This document shows, in pieces, positions 36,242 through 46,320 of a stretch of 64,000 nucleotides of DNA (the stretch's first letter is position 1; each line of letters opens with the position of its first letter). This stretch comes from Anaerocolumna sedimenticola (GTDB lineage Bacteria > Bacillota > Clostridia > Lachnospirales > Lachnospiraceae), in the NCBI RefSeq assembly GCF_009931695.1, contig NZ_CP048000.1, forward strand, positions 3,737,501 to 3,801,500, given 5' to 3'. The position numbers were made by a program, and so were the translations under genes. The notes under the pieces were generated by a model. The model was given only the letters and a program-made list of their open reading frames with translations, was not told the origin of the DNA and did no database searches.

Positions 36242-37915
36242 ATGGAGTTTATAGTTATTGGATTTGCAATTTTTGCTGCATTTATAGCGAAAGGTATTTA
36301 TGATAAGAAAAATAACAGGATTAAATTAATACAGAAATTTAAAAGAGAATGGGGCCAGATACCGGATGAAGAGTATACCTATGAAACATTAAAATCCCTA
36401 GCAAGTTATTACCGTTCCATTAAAGAGGATAATAAGGATGTTGATGATATTACCTGGAATGATATTGACATGGACCAGATCTTTATGTTGATTAATAATA
36501 CGGGAAGTGCTATGGGTGAGGAGTATCTTTATTCTGTTTTACGAAAAGTTAAATTTAAGGAAGCAGAATTATTGGAACGCAATCGTTTGATTGAATTTTT
36601 TCAAAAAAATGAAGAAAAAAGGATTATGCTACAGATCGCTTTTCGTGGAATGGGTAAATTAAGGCATATTTCCGTATATGAATATATCAATCAATTGGAC
36701 AGCTTAAAACAAAAAAGCAGTCTTCCCCATTATCTTATGGCTGGTGGATTAATAGCGGCTATTCTGCTTATATTCTTTAATCCTCCTACAGGTGGGTTCT
36801 TAACCTTTGTAATGGTTGCCAATAACATAATTCAGTATTATAGGCGTAAGGCAGAAATTGATACTTACTTTAGTGTTTGTTCTTATATCATCCGATTACT
36901 TAATTCCGTAAAAGATATTACCAAACTGGATATCCCGGAAATAAAGTCCTATACGGATCAATTGGAAAAAGCAAGTACACAGTTTGAAAAATTTAAAAAA
37001 GGTTCCAGAATAGTTGCAGGTAAAAATCCTAACGGTGATATCCTGGATTTGATTTTAGACTACGAAAGAATGTTGTTCCATACAGATTTAATCAAGTTTA
37101 ATTCAATGCTGAATACATTTAAAAAAAATCGTGCAGTCTTAAATGAAATGTATGTTAACATCGGAACCCTGGACAGTATGATTGCAGTTGCCTCGTTTCG
37201 AACAATGCTTGACTACTACAGCCTTCCTGAACTTACCACGAATTCAGCACCGTTTCTTGATGTTACAGAACTTTTCCATCCGATGATTGAAGATCCGGTA
37301 ACCAATTCCATCGGCGAAAACCGTTGTGTACTTATAACCGGTTCCAATGCTTCCGGTAAATCTACTTTTATAAAAACCCTGGCTATTAATGCGGTTCTTT
37401 CCCAAACAATTTATACTTCCATGAGTAAAAGTTATAAAGCAAGCTTTTTTCAGATAGCCTCCTCCATGGCATTACAGGACAGTATTTTCAGTAAGGAAAG
37501 TTATTATATAGTGGAGATTAAATCATTAAAAAGGATATTAGACCGCCTAAATGAAAAAATCCCTACTTTATGTTTTGTAGATGAAGTATTAAGAGGTACG
37601 AATACATTGGAGAGAATAGCAGCATCCTCTCAGATATTATATAGTTTATCTCAGGGAAATGCCATGTGTTTTGCAGCAACTCATGATATAGAATTAACTC
37701 ATATTCTTGAAAATTATTATTCAAATTACCACTTCCAGGAACAGGTAGTTGATAATAATGTTTTATTTGATTATAAACTATTATCCGGAAGAGCTGTATC
37801 AAAGAATGCAATTAAACTTTTAGGCGTTATGGGATATTCCCAGGATATAATCGACAATGCGACAAACAGTGCTAATCATTTCTTAGAGGAAGGTATCTGG
37901 GATATACTGAAATAA
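36242..37915 (+). CDS. Membrane-anchored MutS-like ABC ATPase
   Basis: The 557-aa protein has an N-terminal hydrophobic helix (MEFIVIGFAIFAAFIAKGIY), a further hydrophobic pair near residues 170-195 (LMAGGLIAAILLIFFNPPTG), a lever/clamp-like helical part, and a C-terminal MutS ATPase domain: Walker A GSNASGKSTF near residue 366, and Walker B with LCFVDEVLRGTN, then ATHDIEL. It lacks the mismatch-binding domain I of MutS, so it should not act in mismatch repair like the true mutS at 41.3 kb. The role is unknown. The start at 36242 follows AAGGAGA. Confidence 0.85.
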   Translation: MEFIVIGFAIFAAFIAKGIYDKKNNRIKLIQKFKREWGQIPDEEYTYETLKSLASYYRSIKEDNKDVDDITWNDIDMDQIFMLINNTGSAMGEEYLYSVLRKVKFKEAELLERNRLIEFFQKNEEKRIMLQIAFRGMGKLRHISVYEYINQLDSLKQKSSLPHYLMAGGLIAAILLIFFNPPTGGFLTFVMVANNIIQYYRRKAEIDTYFSVCSYIIRLLNSVKDITKLDIPEIKSYTDQLEKASTQFEKFKKGSRIVAGKNPNGDILDLILDYERMLFHTDLIKFNSMLNTFKKNRAVLNEMYVNIGTLDSMIAVASFRTMLDYYSLPELTTNSAPFLDVTELFHPMIEDPVTNSIGENRCVLITGSNASGKSTFIKTLAINAVLSQTIYTSMSKSYKASFFQIASSMALQDSIFSKESYYIVEIKSLKRILDRLNEKIPTLCFVDEVLRGTNTLERIAASSQILYSLSQGNAMCFAATHDIELTHILENYYSNYHFQEQVVDNNVLFDYKLLSGRAVSKNAIKLLGVMGYSQDIIDNATNSANHFLEEGIWDILK

Positions 37916-38013
37916 CTGAATTAAGAAGAATACCTGTATTAGATAAAATTAACTGAATTATACAAAAGAATCACATAAATAATTCGTATTTAAAATAAAT
38001 ATTAGTTTTTTTA

Positions 38014-38104
38014 AATAAACTCCGGATATCTCAGTTTGAAAAATTATTTTCTGAAACGGAAATAAGGAACATCAACTACAACAGAAAAATCCGGAGTTTT
38101 ATTT
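38014..38104 (+). other. Long-loop inverted repeat in the 374-bp gap after the MutS-like gene
   Basis: ATAAACTCCGGAT (38014-38026) is matched by ATCCGGAGTTTTATTT (38089-38104), leaving a 62-nt loop. A terminator with a long loop is the simplest reading, since TTTTATTT follows. Nearer to the next gene there is only a weak promoter-like pair (TTGTAC at 38215, TAATAT at 38239). Confidence 0.45.
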
Positions 38105-38289
38105 ACATAGAATCATTAGAATATTTCATAATGCTGGGAATAAAGGTAATAATTATAATATGTTACAACGATATAGACCCAAACAAACTTATTAAGGATA
38201 CGGATGTTTATATATTGTACTTTTTTATAGGCAAGCCATAATATAATAAAGATTGTTAAATTGTGATTAAATACTGAAAGGAAGGGAAA

Positions 38290-39159
38290 ATGAGTATTAG
38301 ATTATTTGTTAAGAAGAATAGATTATTTTTATTAATTGCGGCATTCGCTTTACTGATTCTGTTTTTTTATTGGCAAAATAATAACATAACAATTAACCGT
38401 ATTCAGTATTCAAATGATAAAATACCTGAAGCTTATCAAAGGTTTAAAATTCTGCAAGTGTCTGATTTACATAACAAAGAATTTGGGCCGAATCAGGTAA
38501 AGTTGATAAAGTTAACAAAAAAAATAAAACCGGATATTATCGTTGTTACCGGTGATCTAATTGACAGTCATCGTACCAATATAAATATTTCCATGGATTA
38601 TATAAGACAGGCCGTAAAAATTGCTCCAGTCTATTTTGTGACCGGTAATCATGAAAAATGGTCGGATGAATATGCAGAATTAAACAAACAGTTACTGGAA
38701 ACCGGAATAGATATATTGGACAATCAAGCTATGCTGTTAACCAGAAACAAGGAATCAATTGTTCTTATGGGATTAGGCGATCCTTTTCCATTAACACAAA
38801 TGGAAGAAATCAATGAAAATTTAGGTAAAATGGTAAAGTCGGCATCAAATCAAATATCTGATAAATTTACTATCTTATTATCCCATAGGCCGGAGTTAAT
38901 AGATCTTTACGCTGTCAATAAGATTGATTTGGTTTTTTGCGGCCATGCACACGGCGGGCAATTCAGACTTCCATTGGTTGGTGGGCTTTATGCTCCGAAT
39001 CAAGGCTTTTTTCCAAAATACACAAATGGTATAACGTTAAAAAAAAGTACATCCATGGTTGTGAGCAGGGGCCTAGGAAATAGTGTAATACCTGTTAGGA
39101 TCTTTAACAGGCCGGAATTGGTTGTCGTGACTTTAAATTCAAAGAAGCAGGATAAATGA
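38290..39159 (+). CDS. Membrane-anchored metallophosphoesterase (YkuE/YaeI type)
   Basis: The 289-aa protein has one N-terminal transmembrane helix (about residues 10-28) and a calcineurin-like phosphoesterase domain with all metal motifs: LQVSDLHNKEFG, VVTGDLID, VTGNHEKW, LLSHRPE and CGHAHGGQFRLP. The family includes UDP-diacylglucosamine-like and phosphodiester hydrolases; substrate not assigned. GAAAGGAAGGG precedes the ATG. Monocistronic, with a terminator downstream. Confidence 0.9.
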   Translation: MSIRLFVKKNRLFLLIAAFALLILFFYWQNNNITINRIQYSNDKIPEAYQRFKILQVSDLHNKEFGPNQVKLIKLTKKIKPDIIVVTGDLIDSHRTNINISMDYIRQAVKIAPVYFVTGNHEKWSDEYAELNKQLLETGIDILDNQAMLLTRNKESIVLMGLGDPFPLTQMEEINENLGKMVKSASNQISDKFTILLSHRPELIDLYAVNKIDLVFCGHAHGGQFRLPLVGGLYAPNQGFFPKYTNGITLKKSTSMVVSRGLGNSVIPVRIFNRPELVVVTLNSKKQDK

Positions 39160-39245
39160 ACCGGGATTTCCAGATTGTGTAAGGCTATAGGACTATTATA
39201 TTAAGACCGGACTAAATGGATTATAAACATAAATAATGAATAAAG

Positions 39246-39282
39246 AAAAAGGTTATCCTATCTATGTTTGGATAACTTTTTT
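39246..39282 (+). terminator. Terminator after the phosphoesterase gene
   Basis: GTTATCC (39252-39258) pairs with GGATAAC (39270-39276) with flanking A and T runs on each side, so it may work in both directions. Confidence 0.85.
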
Positions 39283-39366
39283 CTTCATTATACCGGGTTT
39301 ACCTACGAGTAAATAAGTGGTATTATTAAAAGAATGGATTAGTAAGTACAAAGGAGAAACTTTGAT

Positions 39367-39825
39367 ATGGAAGAGTGGAATAAAGATTTTAATAATATAT
39401 CAATTCAATATGATGGAGGCGTTGTTCGTATTAAAGCAGATGATGCACTAATAAAATTTCTGGAGTTACCATCCCATGGTTCTTATCTTTTATCTCAGCA
39501 CATTTTAAAAACCTATGAAAAAATATTTAAAAAAACCATAAAAATAAGTATCCACTCTTTGGCTATAGAGATCATCGCCCATGTCTTCGTTGATACAATC
39601 TTAGAGAATATCAGTGAATTTAGTGATTCTATTTCCCATGAAAAATTAAAACCGGTTATTGACACACTGGAACACTTAAGAGAACATACCAGGATAATAG
39701 ATTGCGGAGAATCTTCACTGGATAATAACCGTTTTATATGGGATTCCCTTGTCCCTTTTCATACCATTATATATGGTATAGCGGAAATGGCTTCAACGAA
39801 AGATGAAAATCAGATAGAGGTTTAA
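39367..39825 (+). CDS. Hypothetical protein (152 aa)
   Basis: Not recognised. The protein is soluble and mostly helical after a beta-rich start (ISIQYDGGVVRIKADDALIK). No signal peptide, membrane helix or metal motif is visible. AAAGGAGAAA precedes the ATG. The next unknown gene begins 27 bp downstream, so the two are very likely a pair. Codon use looks like the neighbours, giving no sign of recent transfer. Confidence 0.7.
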   Translation: MEEWNKDFNNISIQYDGGVVRIKADDALIKFLELPSHGSYLLSQHILKTYEKIFKKTIKISIHSLAIEIIAHVFVDTILENISEFSDSISHEKLKPVIDTLEHLREHTRIIDCGESSLDNNRFIWDSLVPFHTIIYGIAEMASTKDENQIEV

Positions 39826-39852
39826 AATAATGTTGAAAATTATGGAGGTTAT

Positions 39853-40470
39853 ATGCTTAAAATTGATAAAACGAGTGTAATGAATTTGGAAAATTCCATA
39901 CGGGGTGCAAGAAATCCTATGAACAGCTGGGAGAAAAGTGACAGTTATTATTCCGCGGATGGTACGTATATATTAGGAGAAAATGATTTGGCACTTGCTA
40001 TAAAATTATGCCGTGCCGGAAGTGACCACCGGAAATTTATACGTCAGATCATGGTATCCGTAGATATTACGGCTCCTTTATATTGGTGGAAGGAATTTGA
40101 TACTTACAAAGTCGCAACAGTCTCAAATTCAACCAGCACCATGCATAAAATACATAGTAAACCTTTTGAACAGGATGATTTTAGCTGCGATCAACTAAAC
40201 ACGGAATCGAAAGAACAATTGTTATGTTTAATTAATTATTTGGAAAAATTAAGAATCAGATACAACGAAAATAAAGATAAAACTATATGGTATAATATGA
40301 TTCAGCTGTTACCGTCAAGCTATAACCAGCTTAGGACCTGTACCTTTAATTATGAAACCCTAACGAATATCTATCACGCAAGAAAAAACCATAAACTGAA
40401 TGAGTGGCATGTTGTATGTGATTGGATACGTATGCTTCCATATGCTGCGGAATTAATCATTGGGGAATGA
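39853..40470 (+). CDS. Hypothetical protein (205 aa), possibly ThyX-like
   Basis: No firm family. The sequence has conserved-looking polar segments: RGARNPMNSWEKSDS, LCRAGSDHRKFIRQIMVSVD, APLYWWKEFDTYKVATVSNS and TSTMHKIHSKPF. The arrangement of an NP/SW/S start, a helix with HRKFIRQI and a W-E-x2-Y/T-V-N-S block is faintly like flavin-dependent thymidylate synthases (ThyX), but the RHR-x7-S motif is not seen, so this is a weak guess. It follows the 152-aa unknown by 27 bp with TGGAGG. Confidence 0.65.
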   Translation: MLKIDKTSVMNLENSIRGARNPMNSWEKSDSYYSADGTYILGENDLALAIKLCRAGSDHRKFIRQIMVSVDITAPLYWWKEFDTYKVATVSNSTSTMHKIHSKPFEQDDFSCDQLNTESKEQLLCLINYLEKLRIRYNENKDKTIWYNMIQLLPSSYNQLRTCTFNYETLTNIYHARKNHKLNEWHVVCDWIRMLPYAAELIIGE

Positions 40471-40638
40471 TTTTTAGTTAATAAATGTATCTGTTTTTTT
40501 CATTAGCAGAACAGTATTTTGCATTACATTAGTAATTATGTTATAATGTTTTTGAATTTTAACCTTTTGAATCTGCAACATGATGTGTTAACAGAATAGA
40601 ATATTGGAAAAATACAAGCATTATTTTGGAGGAAATAA

Positions 40639-41112
40639 ATGAAAGTAACAATTTTTACCGATGGGTCTGCAAGAGGTAATCCGGATGGTCCTGGCGGATA
40701 TGGAACTATATTAGTATATATAGATTCCAATGGTACGGAGCATGTGAGGGAATATTCCGGCGGGTTTAAGAAAACTACGAATAACCGTATGGAATTAATG
40801 GCGGCCATTATGGGACTGGAAGCATTGACAAAACCCTGTGAAGTGGATTTATATTCGGATTCTCAATATTTAGTCAAAGCCTTTAATGAGCATTGGCTGG
40901 AAGGCTGGATAAAAAAAGGCTGGAAACGCGGTAAAAATGAGCCGGTAAAAAATATAGATCTGTGGCAGAGACTTTTAAAAGCCATAGAGCCTCATAAAGT
41001 TCGGTTTATTTGGGTAAAAGGCCATGATGGACATCCGCAGAACGAAAGATGCGATGTATTAGCAACGACTGCAGCAGACGGAGATAATTTAGCAGATGAT
41101 GTTATCCTGTAA
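40639..41112 (+). CDS. rnhA: Ribonuclease HI
   Basis: RNase HI degrades the RNA strand of RNA-DNA hybrids. The 157-aa protein has the full catalytic set: Asp8 in IFTDGSARGNPDGPGGYG, Glu52 in NRMELMAAIMGL, Asp74 in LYSDSQYLVKA, and Asp140 in HPQNERCDVLA, plus the basic handle KKGWKRGKNEPVKN. TTGGAGGAAA precedes the ATG. The 211 bp between it and mutS holds only a degenerate GAAAC/GTTTC hairpin reminiscent of repeat A. Confidence 0.95.
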   Translation: MKVTIFTDGSARGNPDGPGGYGTILVYIDSNGTEHVREYSGGFKKTTNNRMELMAAIMGLEALTKPCEVDLYSDSQYLVKAFNEHWLEGWIKKGWKRGKNEPVKNIDLWQRLLKAIEPHKVRFIWVKGHDGHPQNERCDVLATTAADGDNLADDVIL

Positions 41113-41323
41113 GATGTTGTTATTTTTTCACATAAGTAAACAGAACAGAGATTTCAGTTGCTTAGTTAGTCGGAAAAGACACGTAGGTTTTTCTGCAGGT
41201 TTAAAAAGAAATTGCTACAATTAACGAGAATAGGAACGGTTGAAACCAGAAAAATGTTTCTTCGGGTTCGAATAAACTTTAAAGAAAAACATGAATTAGG
41301 AAGATACGGAAGGACGAACAAAT

Positions 41324-44020
41324 ATGGCTGAATTAACACCTATGATGCAGCAGTATATGGAAATAAAAAATCAATATAAAGATTGTATTCTTTTCTATCG
41401 CCTGGGGGATTTTTATGAAATGTTTTTTGAGGATGCATTAACCTGCTCAAAAGAATTAGAAATCACTCTCACCGGCAAAAATTGCGGACAGGAGGAACGT
41501 GCTCCCATGTGCGGGGTACCCTATCATGCCGTAGAAAGTTATTTAAGTAAATTAATCAGTAAGGGATATCGCGTAGCTATTTGTGAACAGGTGGAGGATC
41601 CCAAAGCCGCAAAAGGAATCGTAAAAAGAGAGGTAATTCGTATTGTTACACCCGGAACCAATTTAAATCCCCAGGCTCTGGATGAAAGTAAAAATAATTA
41701 TTTAATGGGAATCGTACATACCATAAATGCTTATGGAATCGCAACCGTAGATGTAACTACCGGTGACTTTTATGTGACGGAAGTAGATACGGATCGGAAA
41801 CTTTTAGATGAAATTAATAAATTCAATCCCTCTGAAATTATATGTAACAGTACCTTTATTGTAAGCGGAGTTGATACCCTGGATTTAAAAAACCGGCTGC
41901 AGATTTCTATCTCTGATTTAGAACCCTGGTATTTTGATGATGACTTATGTGTAAATGCATTAAAAGAACATTTTAGTGTATCCTCCCTGGCCGGCCTTGG
42001 ATTAAAGGATTATACCATTGGGGTGATTGCGGCAGGCGCAATCATGCAGTACTTATATGAAACCCAGAAAAATTCCCTGAGCCACTTAACGAGACTGACT
42101 CCTTACATCACCAGCAAATATATGATTTTAGACAGTTCAACCAGAAGAAACCTGGAATTGGTGGAAACCTTACGGGAAAAGCAAAAACGTGGTTCCCTAT
42201 TATGGGTGCTCGACAAAACCAAAACAGCGATGGGTGCCAGGTTATTAAGAAGTTATGTGGAACAGCCTTTAATTGATAAGAACGAAATTAATGAAAGACT
42301 GGACGCTATTACTGAATTAAATAATACTGTTATTATCAGAGAAGAAATTCGTGAATATTTAAATCCCATCTATGACCTGGAACGTTTAATCAGCCGTATC
42401 AGTTATAAAAGTGCAGGCCCCAGGGATTTAATTTCCTTTAAATCTTCTTTATCCATGCTGCCATATATTAAGGGGCTTCTTCAAGGTTCTTCCGGTAAAT
42501 TATTAAACCAAATTTATACGGAATTAGACCCATTAGAAGATATTTTTAATCTAATAGAACAGTCTATCGTGGAAGAGCCGCCTCTTGCCGTTAAGGAAGG
42601 CGGTATTATTAAGGACGGCTATCATGATGAAGTAGATAAGTTGCGGAAAGCCAAAACGGAAGGAAAAACCTGGCTGGCTGAACTGGAAACCAGAGAAAAA
42701 GAAAATACAGGAATTAAAAATTTAAAAATTAAATTTAACCGTGTGTTTGGTTATTATCTGGAAGTTACTAATTCCTACCAGAACCTGGTTCCCGATACCT
42801 GGATAAGGAAGCAGACCCTTGCTAATGCGGAACGGTATACCACCACAGAATTGAAAGAACTGGAAGAGGTAATCTTAGGGGCTGAGGACAAGCTGTTTTC
42901 TTTGGAATATGATATTTTCTGTGAAATCAGGGACAAGATTGGTAATGAGGTAAACCGGATTCAACAAACGGCTAAAGCCATAGCTAAAATCGATGTATTT
43001 GCTTCCCTGGCTCTGGTTGCAGAACGAAATAATTTTACCAGGCCATCCATCAATGAAGATGGGGTAATTGATATTAAAGACGGAAGACATCCTGTGGTTG
43101 AGCAGATGTTATTAAGTGATATGTTTGTAACCAATGATACCTATTTAAATAATAAAGAGAACCGGGTCTCCATTATTACCGGACCCAATATGGCGGGCAA
43201 ATCTACCTATATGCGTCAGACTGCTTTAATTGTTTTATTGGCTCAGATCGGAAGTTTCGTGCCTGCGTCCCACGCAGAGATAGGTATTGTGGACCGAATC
43301 TTTACCAGAGTAGGTGCTTCCGATGATTTAGCTTCCGGTCAAAGTACGTTTATGGTTGAGATGACGGAAGTGGCAAATATTCTGCGCAACGCCACCAAAA
43401 ACAGCCTTTTGATCTTAGATGAAATCGGAAGAGGTACCAGCACCTTTGATGGATTAAGTATTGCATGGGCTGTGGTGGAACATATCAGTAATCCTAAATT
43501 ACTGGGTGCCAAAACACTGTTTGCTACCCATTACCATGAACTAACTGAATTAGAGGGGAAACTTGACAGTGTAAATAACTATTGTATCGCCGTAAAGGAA
43601 CATGGCGAAGATATTATTTTTCTGCGTAAAATCATTAAGGGCGGAGCAGATAAAAGTTATGGTATTCAGGTAGCAAAATTAGCCGGTGTACCGGACAGTG
43701 TATTAAAGCGGGCTTTTGAAATCGTGGATGAATTAAGTAAAAATGATATAGCAGAAAAAGCCAGAGCTATTCATGTGGATAAAAAATCCATTATGAAAGA
43801 CAATGAAGATATTACTTTAAGAGAGCAAAGTGTTTCGGATCTAACAGTAAAAACAAAAAAGCGCCATGGGGAAATACCGGATCAGATGTCCCTATTTGAT
43901 TTGAGCTCAAACGATGATATTATTATGGAGTTAAAAGAATTGGATATGAATGTTCTTACTCCCATGGAAGCAATGAATAAGTTATACCAAATGCAGCAAA
44001 AGGTCAAAAAGCGTCTGTAA
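41324..44020 (+). CDS. mutS: DNA mismatch repair protein MutS
   Basis: MutS recognises mismatches and recruits MutL. The 898-aa protein starts with domain I (MMQQYMEIKNQYKDCILFYRLGDFYEMFFED-type region containing the Phe-x-Glu mismatch wedge in GDFYEMFFEDA), and has the ATPase domain with GPNMAGKSTYMRQ, DDLASGQSTFMVEMTE, LDEIGRGTSTFDG and ATHYHELTEL. A C-terminal tail follows. mutL begins 17 bp downstream. Confidence 0.97.
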   Translation: MAELTPMMQQYMEIKNQYKDCILFYRLGDFYEMFFEDALTCSKELEITLTGKNCGQEERAPMCGVPYHAVESYLSKLISKGYRVAICEQVEDPKAAKGIVKREVIRIVTPGTNLNPQALDESKNNYLMGIVHTINAYGIATVDVTTGDFYVTEVDTDRKLLDEINKFNPSEIICNSTFIVSGVDTLDLKNRLQISISDLEPWYFDDDLCVNALKEHFSVSSLAGLGLKDYTIGVIAAGAIMQYLYETQKNSLSHLTRLTPYITSKYMILDSSTRRNLELVETLREKQKRGSLLWVLDKTKTAMGARLLRSYVEQPLIDKNEINERLDAITELNNTVIIREEIREYLNPIYDLERLISRISYKSAGPRDLISFKSSLSMLPYIKGLLQGSSGKLLNQIYTELDPLEDIFNLIEQSIVEEPPLAVKEGGIIKDGYHDEVDKLRKAKTEGKTWLAELETREKENTGIKNLKIKFNRVFGYYLEVTNSYQNLVPDTWIRKQTLANAERYTTTELKELEEVILGAEDKLFSLEYDIFCEIRDKIGNEVNRIQQTAKAIAKIDVFASLALVAERNNFTRPSINEDGVIDIKDGRHPVVEQMLLSDMFVTNDTYLNNKENRVSIITGPNMAGKSTYMRQTALIVLLAQIGSFVPASHAEIGIVDRIFTRVGASDDLASGQSTFMVEMTEVANILRNATKNSLLILDEIGRGTSTFDGLSIAWAVVEHISNPKLLGAKTLFATHYHELTELEGKLDSVNNYCIAVKEHGEDIIFLRKIIKGGADKSYGIQVAKLAGVPDSVLKRAFEIVDELSKNDIAEKARAIHVDKKSIMKDNEDITLREQSVSDLTVKTKKRHGEIPDQMSLFDLSSNDDIIMELKELDMNVLTPMEAMNKLYQMQQKVKKRL

Positions 44021-44037
44021 TACAGGAGGTTAAACTT

Positions 44038-46200
44038 ATGTCTAAAATTACCGTTTTAGATGATAATACAATTAATCAGATAGCAGCCGGAGAAGTAATC
44101 GAACGTCCTGCCGCTGTCGTTAAAGAATTAGTGGAAAATGCCATTGACGCAGGTGCCAACGCAATCACTGTGGAAATAAAAGAAGGCGGTATTAGTTTTA
44201 TCCGTATTACGGATAACGGTTCCGGTATTGAGGAAGAGGATATGCCTCTGGTTTTCTTACGTCATTCTACCAGTAAGATACGAACAGCAGAAGATCTACT
44301 TCGGGTTACCAGTTTGGGTTTCAGAGGGGAAGCGTTATCCAGTATTGCAGCTATTTCACAGGTGGAATTAGTTACAAAAACCAGTGAGAGTTTTACCGGG
44401 CTGCGTTATTTAATAGCCGGAGGGGAAGAAAAAAGCCTGGAGTATATCGGCTGCCCTAACGGAACGACATTTATTATACGGAATCTTTTTTATAATACAC
44501 CGGCGAGAAAAAAATTCCTGAAATCCCCTGTAACCGAAGCGGGATACATTGGTGATTTAATGGAACGTTTAGCGGTATCTCATCCGGATATCTCCTTTAA
44601 ATTTATCAATAACGGACAGATTAAACTGCATACTGCAGGAAATAACAATCTAAAAGATATTATATATAATGTTTATGGACGGGATATTACGGCAAACCTG
44701 TTATTAACGGAAAGCAGTAATGAACAGATTTCCATTGAAGGATATATTGCCAAACCGTTAGTATCCAGGGGTAACCGAAATTATGAAAATTATTATATAA
44801 ACGGAAGATATGTAAAAAGTTCCTTAATCAGTAAGGCTATAGAAGAGGCTTACAGACCATTTATCATGCTTCACCGATATCCGTTTACTTCCCTCCATAT
44901 TCGAATTAAAAGCGAATTAATCGATGTGAATGTTCATCCTGCTAAATTAGAAATTCGTTTTAAAAACGGAGAGGAGTTATATCAGCTTCTCTATCATACG
45001 ATTAAAAGTACTCTGGAAGGAAAAGAAATGATTCCGGCAGTACATTTAACAGAAGAAAAACAGGAAATTAAAATTGACCAAAAGATACCAGAACCTTTTG
45101 AAGAAAAACGCAGGCAGGAATATATCGGAGAATTAAACCAAGACAGAGAAATTCCAAATAAGAAAACTGGTTTAAACGGTTTTTCTTACCAGGAAAAGAA
45201 TCAATGCGACCAATTACCAGGGCAGGATGTTAAAGCTTCAAATGATTTTAATCGCTCGGTGGATCAGGAAAGATTTAAAAATCAGAATAAAGGTTCTGTT
45301 AATTCTTACCAGAATAATTGGAATAAAAGTTTAGAATATAATGATAATAAAAGTAAAAACAATTATTCTACAATAATAGAACTGACATCCCCAAATAAAA
45401 ATACTGCAGCAGATAAGGTTTTGATAAAAGAAACAGAGATAGGCAAATTGAATGAAGTAGTAAACGATGCACCTGCCCTTGTAAAAGAGGAGAGGCTTTC
45501 CGCTCATAATACGGATCAGAAAGAAGAACTAACTGAAATTTTATCGGACAGTGCGGACTTTAATAAGGAAGCTCGGATGATTGGTAAAGCGGAACAATTA
45601 TCTTTCCTGTCGGAAGAAGCGATAAAAAGCCATCGAATTATCGGCCAGATTTTCTCTACTTATTGGATTGTTGAGTTCGGTGACAAGTTGTTTTATATAG
45701 ACCAGCATGCAGCTCATGAAAAAGTACTATATGAAAAGATTATGAAATCTTTAAAAGATAAAACTTATACATCCCAACTTTTAGAACCGCCGATTATTTT
45801 GTCACTGACCATGCGGGAAGAGGAAGCTTTAAAGAAACATATTACCTATCTGAATAATATCGGTTTTGAAATAGAAGAGTTCGGCGGCAAAGAATACGCC
45901 GTTCGGGCCGTACCCAGTGATTTATTTGGTTTGGCACAGTATGAAATATTAATAGAACTCATTGACGGATTCGCCCTGGAGGTATATAATGATACGCCGG
46001 AACTGATTCTAGAAAAAATTGCTTCCATGTCCTGTAAGGCAGCAGTGAAAGGTAACCACCGGTTGTCAGGTGAAGAGGCGAGGGCATTAATTGAGGAATT
46101 ATTAACCCTGGATAATCCGTATCATTGTCCCCATGGAAGACCGACAATTATTTCCATGAGCAAATATGAGTTGGAGAAAAAGTTTAAAAGAATTGTATAA
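44038..46200 (+). CDS. mutL: DNA mismatch repair endonuclease MutL
   Basis: MutL couples mismatch recognition to strand removal. The 720-aa protein has the GHKL ATPase domain (AAGEVIERPAAVVKELVENA, ITDNGSGI, TSLGFRGEALSSIAA), then a variable linker from about residue 340 to 520 rich in Asn, Lys, Glu and Gln, and a C-terminal dimerisation domain with the endonuclease motif DQHAAHEKVLYE and the zinc-binding CPHGRP. It is therefore an incising MutL, as expected for a lineage without MutH. CAGGAGG precedes the ATG. Confidence 0.97.
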   Translation: MSKITVLDDNTINQIAAGEVIERPAAVVKELVENAIDAGANAITVEIKEGGISFIRITDNGSGIEEEDMPLVFLRHSTSKIRTAEDLLRVTSLGFRGEALSSIAAISQVELVTKTSESFTGLRYLIAGGEEKSLEYIGCPNGTTFIIRNLFYNTPARKKFLKSPVTEAGYIGDLMERLAVSHPDISFKFINNGQIKLHTAGNNNLKDIIYNVYGRDITANLLLTESSNEQISIEGYIAKPLVSRGNRNYENYYINGRYVKSSLISKAIEEAYRPFIMLHRYPFTSLHIRIKSELIDVNVHPAKLEIRFKNGEELYQLLYHTIKSTLEGKEMIPAVHLTEEKQEIKIDQKIPEPFEEKRRQEYIGELNQDREIPNKKTGLNGFSYQEKNQCDQLPGQDVKASNDFNRSVDQERFKNQNKGSVNSYQNNWNKSLEYNDNKSKNNYSTIIELTSPNKNTAADKVLIKETEIGKLNEVVNDAPALVKEERLSAHNTDQKEELTEILSDSADFNKEARMIGKAEQLSFLSEEAIKSHRIIGQIFSTYWIVEFGDKLFYIDQHAAHEKVLYEKIMKSLKDKTYTSQLLEPPIILSLTMREEEALKKHITYLNNIGFEIEEFGGKEYAVRAVPSDLFGLAQYEILIELIDGFALEVYNDTPELILEKIASMSCKAAVKGNHRLSGEEARALIEELLTLDNPYHCPHGRPTIISMSKYELEKKFKRIV

Positions 46201-46202
46201 AT

Positions 46203-46288
46203 AGAGTGAAAGAAAATATAAAAAGAAGGATGCCACACATGGATTCTTTCACTCTGTGAAACTAATTTCACATTCTTATATTGTGGCA
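46203..46288 (+). promoter_or_regulatory. Candidate pseudoknotted leader before miaA
   Basis: In the 120-bp mutL-miaA gap, AGAGTGAAAGAA (46203-46214) pairs perfectly with TTCTTTCACTCT (46244-46255). TGCCACA (46231-46237) in its loop matches TGTGGCA (46282-46288) downstream, giving an H-type pseudoknot or an alternative fold. A small GTGAAA/TTTCAC hairpin (46256-46271) lies between. No T-run marks it as a terminator. Confidence 0.45.
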
Positions 46289-46320
46289 GTTCGCAGGACA
46301 GTATGCGTTAGGCGGAAAAA

